Source of the DNA: Syntrophotalea carbinolica DSM 2380
GTDB lineage: Bacteria; Desulfobacterota; Desulfuromonadia; Desulfuromonadales; Syntrophotaleaceae
Assembly: GCF_000012885.1 (NCBI RefSeq)
Contig: NC_007498.2
Location: 310,001-374,000, forward strand
Reading direction: 5' to 3'
Length of the DNA: 64,000 nucleotides
The translations under genes and the position numbers were made by a program. The notes below the pieces were generated by a model. That model ran no database searches. It had not been told where the DNA came from and saw nothing but the letters and a program-made list of their open reading frames with translations. This document shows, one piece after another, positions 59,583 through 64,000 of this stretch. The stretch's first letter is position 1; each line of letters begins with the position of its first letter.

Positions 59583-62500
59583 ATGAAAATAGCCATTCTA
59601 CACCTAAGTGATATTCACCTCAGAGATAAAAAGGAAGATATTTTAAATAAAGCGGAACTTATTGCATCATCCTTTTTTGTTCAAATAAGAGATAGTAGTC
59701 TCGTTCTAATTTTAATAACAGGTGATATAGCCTATAGTGGAGAAGGAGATCAATATAATTTAGCATTAAACTTTTTTGAAAAGATTAAATCTATTGTAAA
59801 AAGTGAAAAAAATATTAATGTTGATATAATAGTTTCGCCAGGAAACCATGACTGCAAACTAGATAAGGATGACATAGTAAGAGAATCAGTTATAGAAAAA
59901 ATCAACAAAGACGAGAGCCATGCTGAAAATATCGCAGTTATACAAGAATGTACAAAAGTTCAAAGTAATTTTTTTGAATTTCAAGAAATAATAACAGAAT
60001 CCACTCCCTTGGAAAAACATAATCTTTTTTGTGAATATAAATACACCATAGGAGATAGAGAAGTAAGAGTGACATCCGTTAATGCTTCCTGGATGTCAAG
60101 CATAGCGGAAAAGCAGGGCTCTCTAATCTATCCACAGAAATTTGTTAGTAAGCACCTTGAAGAGGAGTCAAGTCTTAGGATTCTATTGTTGCATCATCCT
60201 TTAAATTGGTACTCACAATCTACATATCATCCACTGAAAAATCTATTGAGAGCAAAATCAGATATTATATTATCTGGCCATGAACATTGTGTAAGTTCTG
60301 GTTTGATTGATGAGAAATTTGTAGGTAAAAGTTTGTTTTTTGAAGCAGGTGCGTTAAATCCACATGAAAAAGATAAAAATCGTTGGTCTGTAATAAGTAT
60401 AGATCTTGGTAAGCAAGAAGTTGTAGAAGAAAGATATGCAATTGATGGGTTCACCAAGTTGGAGCTAGAGAATAAATCTGAGATGAAGTTAGATTTAAGT
60501 GGAAAAGAATTTCAACATTTAGATTTGACAGAGGAGTTTAAAACAACGTTAAAAGATCCTGGAGCACTCTTTTCAAGGCCAGATAAGGAGAAAGTTAATT
60601 TAGAGAGTATTTTTGTGTTCCCTGAACTGGAAGAACGAATAAGGGCTTCTAGGAAAGCAAGGATATTTAATGCAGAAACTGTATTTGGAGATCTAGATAA
60701 TTATAAGAGAGTGTTGTTTCTAGGAGAAGAGAAGGCCGGAAAGACGGTGTTGATTTTAAGAGGATTCAGTTACCTGCATTCCCAAGGTTATGCCCCCTTA
60801 TATCTAAGAGCTAAAGATTTATCTAGCGTATCTGAGAAATCACTTCGTAAGGATATTCTGCTAGCTGCAAAAAGTCAATATTGCAACCCAGAAGAATATG
60901 AAAGGATTTCAAAAAGGAAAAAGGTTGCAATGCTGGACGATTTGGACTTTCTCAAGGGAGGTGGGAAGGCTCAATATAGTTTGATCTCTTATTTAGAAAA
61001 TAATTTTGACTCAGTAATACTTACTGCCGAGAAAGATTTTGAAATAAATGAGTTGATCGATTCAAATATAAAATCCATTTTGGAGAAATACAGTATTTTT
61101 GAGATTAGACCTTTCGGTCATAAGTTAAGATATGAGTTGATTAGGAAGTGGTGCATTTCATCTGGAGTTAATACCAAAAAAGACCTAGATCAAAAGCTAC
61201 ACGATATTGAGCGTGTATTAAATTCAGTAATTGGTAAAAATCTGGTTCCTCGTAAACCAATATACTTATTGATATTACTTCAAAGTTGTAACGGGTCACC
61301 TGATGCAGAGCTTAAAAATAGTAGCTTTGCATACTATTATCAATATTTATTTACGAAAAATTTAAGTGAAACAGGTGTTAAGCCAGAGCAATTACATGAG
61401 TTGTTCTTTTACTTAACAAATTTGTCTTGGTTTTTTCATTGTGAGAAATCCTCTTATTTGACAGAAGAAAAACTAATCGAATTTAATAGGCAGTTTTCTG
61501 ATGAATTCACTACCGTTGATTTCAAGTATAGAATTGAATTGCTATGTGATGCATTTATTCTAAAAAAACACGGAAATTTGTACAAGTTTTCATATCCATA
61601 TGTCTATTATTACTTTGTAGGTAAGTATCTATCTGAAAATATTGATCAATTAAAAGTACGAGAATTTGTTGAAGAATGTATTGCAAATCTCCATATAAGA
61701 AAAAATGCCAATTTTGTTTTATTTTTAACACACCATCAAAATAGTCCATTGGTCATTGATCTTGTAGAAAAGTCTCTTGTCGAAAACCTTAAAGATGCTA
61801 TTCCAATTGAATATGGTAAAGATATTGATTCAATAAATAATCTGGTTGATTCAGTATCTGAATTAATAATGGAAGACACCGATGTTGATCAGAACCAAAA
61901 GAAATCAAGAGGGTTGGTTGATGAAATTGAATTACATGATGAAGAAAATGATGAGGAAGATATAGATGGTGGGAAAGAAAGTGAGGCGGATGACGTCGAT
62001 GATGTTGTTGAAATTGTTAATAGATATAAAAGACTTACAAAAACTGCAGAAATTCTAGGTCAGATTCTTAAGAATTACTATGGGTCAATTAAGCGTGATA
62101 GGAAAATAGAGTTAATAAAGGAAGTTTTTGATGGGCCTTTGAGGATGCAGGGATCTTTGTATAAAGATATGCTTAATGATCCCGGTCCTCTAGTTAAAGA
62201 GATAGAGTCTTTTATTGATTTTAAGGGGAAGAATCTTGATAAAGATAAAAAGAGAATTATCGCAAAAAAAATATGTTTTCGTATTCTTGGGCTAGTTAGT
62301 ACAAGCCTAATACATCAAACAGCCATATATGTTTGCTCAGATGATTTGAAAGAAGAGATAGGGCAAGCTGTAAAGAGCAGTAAAACAATTGCATATAGAT
62401 TGTTAGAGGCGGCTGTTGATCTTTCAACTCCTGGATTTGTCAATGCGGAAAAATTATCAAACTTGTCCAAAACATTGTCTAATAATCCATTCGCTTTTAC

Positions 62501-62645
62501 AATGTTGCAGACGCTTGTGCTATATCATTTACATATGTTTCATACAGACTTTCGAGTGAGACAAAAACTCTGTCAATCATTAAAAATAGAGATGTCAACA
62601 TCTCGTCATATCGATGTAAATAGCAAAGATAGAAAAATTTTGTAA
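59583..62645 (+). CDS. Calcineurin-like metallophosphoesterase fused to STAND/NACHT-like ATPase
   Basis: A 1020-residue protein. Residues 1-290 form a metallophosphoesterase: LSDIHL (Asp10, His12), ITGDIAYSGE (Asp48), SPGNHD (87-90), LLLHHPLNW and LSGHEHC (232-235) supply all metal ligands. A P-loop ATPase follows: GEEKAGKT (381-388) and Walker B VAMLDDLDF (448-456), then IRPFGHKLRYELIRKW and a NACHT-like winged-helix element FSYPYVYYYFVGKYLSE (669-685). The last third is helical with an acidic linker (about 776-810). No membrane segment is seen. Codon use is strongly AT-rich compared with all neighbours, indicating recent transfer. The layout, an effector enzyme plus a STAND switch plus a helical sensor region, matches prokaryotic anti-phage sensors; function is inferred. 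Confidence 0.85.
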   Translation: MKIAILHLSDIHLRDKKEDILNKAELIASSFFVQIRDSSLVLILITGDIAYSGEGDQYNLALNFFEKIKSIVKSEKNINVDIIVSPGNHDCKLDKDDIVRESVIEKINKDESHAENIAVIQECTKVQSNFFEFQEIITESTPLEKHNLFCEYKYTIGDREVRVTSVNASWMSSIAEKQGSLIYPQKFVSKHLEEESSLRILLLHHPLNWYSQSTYHPLKNLLRAKSDIILSGHEHCVSSGLIDEKFVGKSLFFEAGALNPHEKDKNRWSVISIDLGKQEVVEERYAIDGFTKLELENKSEMKLDLSGKEFQHLDLTEEFKTTLKDPGALFSRPDKEKVNLESIFVFPELEERIRASRKARIFNAETVFGDLDNYKRVLFLGEEKAGKTVLILRGFSYLHSQGYAPLYLRAKDLSSVSEKSLRKDILLAAKSQYCNPEEYERISKRKKVAMLDDLDFLKGGGKAQYSLISYLENNFDSVILTAEKDFEINELIDSNIKSILEKYSIFEIRPFGHKLRYELIRKWCISSGVNTKKDLDQKLHDIERVLNSVIGKNLVPRKPIYLLILLQSCNGSPDAELKNSSFAYYYQYLFTKNLSETGVKPEQLHELFFYLTNLSWFFHCEKSSYLTEEKLIEFNRQFSDEFTTVDFKYRIELLCDAFILKKHGNLYKFSYPYVYYYFVGKYLSENIDQLKVREFVEECIANLHIRKNANFVLFLTHHQNSPLVIDLVEKSLVENLKDAIPIEYGKDIDSINNLVDSVSELIMEDTDVDQNQKKSRGLVDEIELHDEENDEEDIDGGKESEADDVDDVVEIVNRYKRLTKTAEILGQILKNYYGSIKRDRKIELIKEVFDGPLRMQGSLYKDMLNDPGPLVKEIESFIDFKGKNLDKDKKRIIAKKICFRILGLVSTSLIHQTAIYVCSDDLKEEIGQAVKSSKTIAYRLLEAAVDLSTPGFVNAEKLSNLSKTLSNNPFAFTMLQTLVLYHLHMFHTDFRVRQKLCQSLKIEMSTSRHIDVNSKDRKIL

Positions 62646-62809
62646 TAAGGAATGGGAGTAGGTCTTGGGTCACTTTACTCATTAGGATGAAGTGGTCCGC
62701 GGCAGGTGCCCCATTTCCGAACCTGTTTTTGACCTTCGCTATTATTCGCGAATTTCAGATGCCAGAGAATGACATCTCTGGCAGATTTCGAGGTTGTTCC
62801 TGCTTTGCC

Positions 62810-63811
62810 ATGTACCGTCATCCAATCAGTGCAGAGGCTAATTTGCCCATTACCGAAAAATACCAGAAATCCTTCACCCACCTCAACCGCGCACCGGGCC
62901 GCGTTTGGACACCGGCAACGAAAAAGAAAGCTCCGCACAAACCCTTGCTGCTTCTGGCTCTCCTCGACCTTTTCGCCCAAGGTCATATCCAAACCAATTT
63001 CATCGAACTTACTCCTGATCTCAGCGATCTTTTCACCCTTTACTGGTCTCGCATCGTTCTTCCGGGTCAGAAAAGCTCTGTTGCGTTTCCTTTCTTCTTT
63101 CTGAGAAGCGAAGGTTTTTGGCATCTGGTGCCGGTACCGGAAAAAGAGCAGGTGCTGGCGTCGACAAAGTCCATCAGCACTGTCGGCCAACTGCGTGACA
63201 TCGCTCTGGGAGCGAGGCTGGACGATGAACTGTTTGCTCTTTTGCAGAACGAGAACAACCGTGAAATGCTGCGCGCAGCGCTCATCACCGCCCACTTCAG
63301 TGAAGATGTTCATCCGGCTCTGATCGAGCAGGGAGCGGTGAACGCCGAAGCTTTCGACTATAGTTTGCGCTTGTACGAGAAGGCGCATGGAAAGATCGGA
63401 GATAAAGAAGAGAAATACAAACCGGCGGTGCGCGATCAGGGTTTCCGTCGGGCCATTGTCAATGCCTATGGCCATCGCTGTGCCCTGTGTGGCATCCGCA
63501 TGCTTACCCCGGATGGGCATACCGTGGTCGATGCTGCTCATATCGTGCCCTGGAGCGAGAGCCATAACGATGACATTTCCAATGGTATGGCGCTTTGTCG
63601 CCTGTGTCATTGGACCTTCGATGAGGGCATGCTTGGGGTGCGCAATGACTACACCGTGATCACCTCGCCTTTGCTGGTTCGAAACACGAATGTGCCGGGT
63701 TTTCTGCTTAACCTTGCCGACCGGCCGATCATCGGACCGCCGGAACGTGATCTGTGGCCGGCTCTGGAATCCTTGGTCCATCACCGTAAAAGGTTTCGAC
63801 TCAGATCATGA
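62810..63811 (+). CDS. HNH endonuclease with phosphorothioate-DNA-binding-like N-terminal domain
   Basis: A ~333-residue protein. The N-terminal domain (about 30-165) has APHKPLLLLALLDLFAQGHI, LSDLFTLYWSRIV, FPFFFLRSEGFWHL and LDDELFALLQNENNREMLR, which resembles the sulfur-binding domain of ScoMcrA-type enzymes. The C-terminal HNH nuclease has HRCALCGIRM, DAAHIVPWSES and NGMALCRLCHWTFDEG, with zinc cysteines and the catalytic His. Such proteins are type IV restriction enzymes that cut phosphorothioate-modified DNA. The start is uncertain: ATG codons at 62687, 62759 and 62810 are in frame, none with a good ribosome site; 62810 fits the domain best. Confidence 0.75.
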   Translation: MYRHPISAEANLPITEKYQKSFTHLNRAPGRVWTPATKKKAPHKPLLLLALLDLFAQGHIQTNFIELTPDLSDLFTLYWSRIVLPGQKSSVAFPFFFLRSEGFWHLVPVPEKEQVLASTKSISTVGQLRDIALGARLDDELFALLQNENNREMLRAALITAHFSEDVHPALIEQGAVNAEAFDYSLRLYEKAHGKIGDKEEKYKPAVRDQGFRRAIVNAYGHRCALCGIRMLTPDGHTVVDAAHIVPWSESHNDDISNGMALCRLCHWTFDEGMLGVRNDYTVITSPLLVRNTNVPGFLLNLADRPIIGPPERDLWPALESLVHHRKRFRLRS

Positions 63812-64000
63812 CCACCAAAGTGTGCCCATTCTGCAACCCGAATATTAGATCCCGCATCGTGGCCGAACACGGCAGCGTGTTTGCCGTGTCCGACATCTAT
63901 CCAGTAACCGATGGCCATCTGCTCATCCTGCCCAAACGTCATATCTCCGACTGGTTCTCTCTGACGGAAGAGGAACGGCAAGATGCCGAAAAGCTGATCC
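63808..64000 (+). CDS. HIT-family protein, N-terminal part
   Basis: Sixty-four codons before the window ends. It starts MTTKVCPFCNPNIRSRIV and continues with VSDIYPVTDGHLLILPKRHI, the zinc CxxC and first histidine region of HIT hydrolases; the catalytic HxHxH lies beyond the edge. The ATG overlaps the HNH stop (ATGA), so the two are translationally coupled. HIT proteins hydrolyse nucleotide conjugates; the coupling to a restriction-type nuclease is notable. Confidence 0.85.
   Translation, partial: MTTKVCPFCNPNIRSRIVAEHGSVFAVSDIYPVTDGHLLILPKRHISDWFSLTEEERQDAEKLI

Noticed and set aside
62687-62809. Extra N-terminal 41 residues for the HNH nuclease
   Set aside because: The frame is open, but the residues do not resemble the family, no ribosome site precedes the first ATG, and a GCCAGAG/CTCTGGC hairpin lies in it.

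Overview
The window looks like a chromosome segment of a strictly anaerobic, alcohol-metabolising deltaproteobacterium of the Desulfuromonadales, most like Syntrophotalea (Pelobacter) carbinolica. This is inferred from gene content, not from a database match. The pointers are three iron-dependent alcohol dehydrogenases, a pterin aldehyde:ferredoxin oxidoreductase (AOR) with its own MoaD- and ThiF-like partners, an Rnf complex, glutamate-1-semialdehyde aminomutase (C5 haem pathway), moderately high GC, and many long intergenic repeats. No rRNA, tRNA or CRISPR array was recognised.

Layout. 1-1722 (minus): the start of sucC, a transaldolase, a small YHS/TRASH-like membrane protein and folK. 1813-12376: the alcohol/aldehyde block, with two near-identical Fe-alcohol dehydrogenases flanking AOR-moaD-thiF on the minus strand, then moeA behind a Moco/Tuco-type riboswitch and a third Fe-alcohol dehydrogenase on the plus strand. 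The third dehydrogenase is followed by a soluble sensor kinase and a sigma54 response regulator. The second dehydrogenase has a sigma54-type promoter. 15758-20718 (minus): rnfABCDGE. 20922: hemL. 22305-22923: two copies of repeat family A. 22975-27377: a MacAB-like ABC exporter. 27686-37605: a small exported protein, a ClsB-like phospholipase D, a CNT nucleoside transporter, a DUF445 protein, a GNAT acetyltransferase, an M20 peptidase, a sugar nucleotidyltransferase, Hsp33 and MnmH.

37691-43054 is accessory DNA: a 308-bp tandem repeat array (family B), a double-nuclease DUF2779 protein and an AbiE toxin-antitoxin pair. The pair appears to have been inserted in the 3' end of the DUF2779 gene. 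43747-45445 holds exported proteins and a decayed DUF456 gene. 45641-52071 is a TetR-controlled RND tripartite efflux operon with two operators. 52255 is a PocR/PAS sensor kinase. 54580-58800 is repeat-rich: five inverse-orientation family B copies, moaE, a DUF2726 protein and an FKBP lipoprotein. It includes a ~600-bp segment duplicated on both sides of the DUF2726-FKBP pair, and each copy carries a promoter-to-terminator unit that looks like a small RNA gene. 58943-63811 is a probable defence island: a DUF3427-like small protein, an AT-rich metallophosphoesterase-STAND ATPase of 1020 residues, and an HNH nuclease with a phosphorothioate-DNA-binding-like N-terminus. A HIT protein runs off the end.

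How the parts fit. Alcohol dehydrogenase and AOR together convert ethanol through acetaldehyde to acetate (or acids back to alcohols). AOR yields reduced ferredoxin, and Rnf couples ferredoxin and NAD to ion transport. MoaD, ThiF-like, MoeA and MoaE would supply the tungsten or molybdenum pterin cofactor, with moeA under cofactor feedback. This pathway is an inference from families and neighbourhood. The most novel candidates are the metallophosphoesterase-STAND protein, the paired small-RNA-like units, and repeat families A and B.
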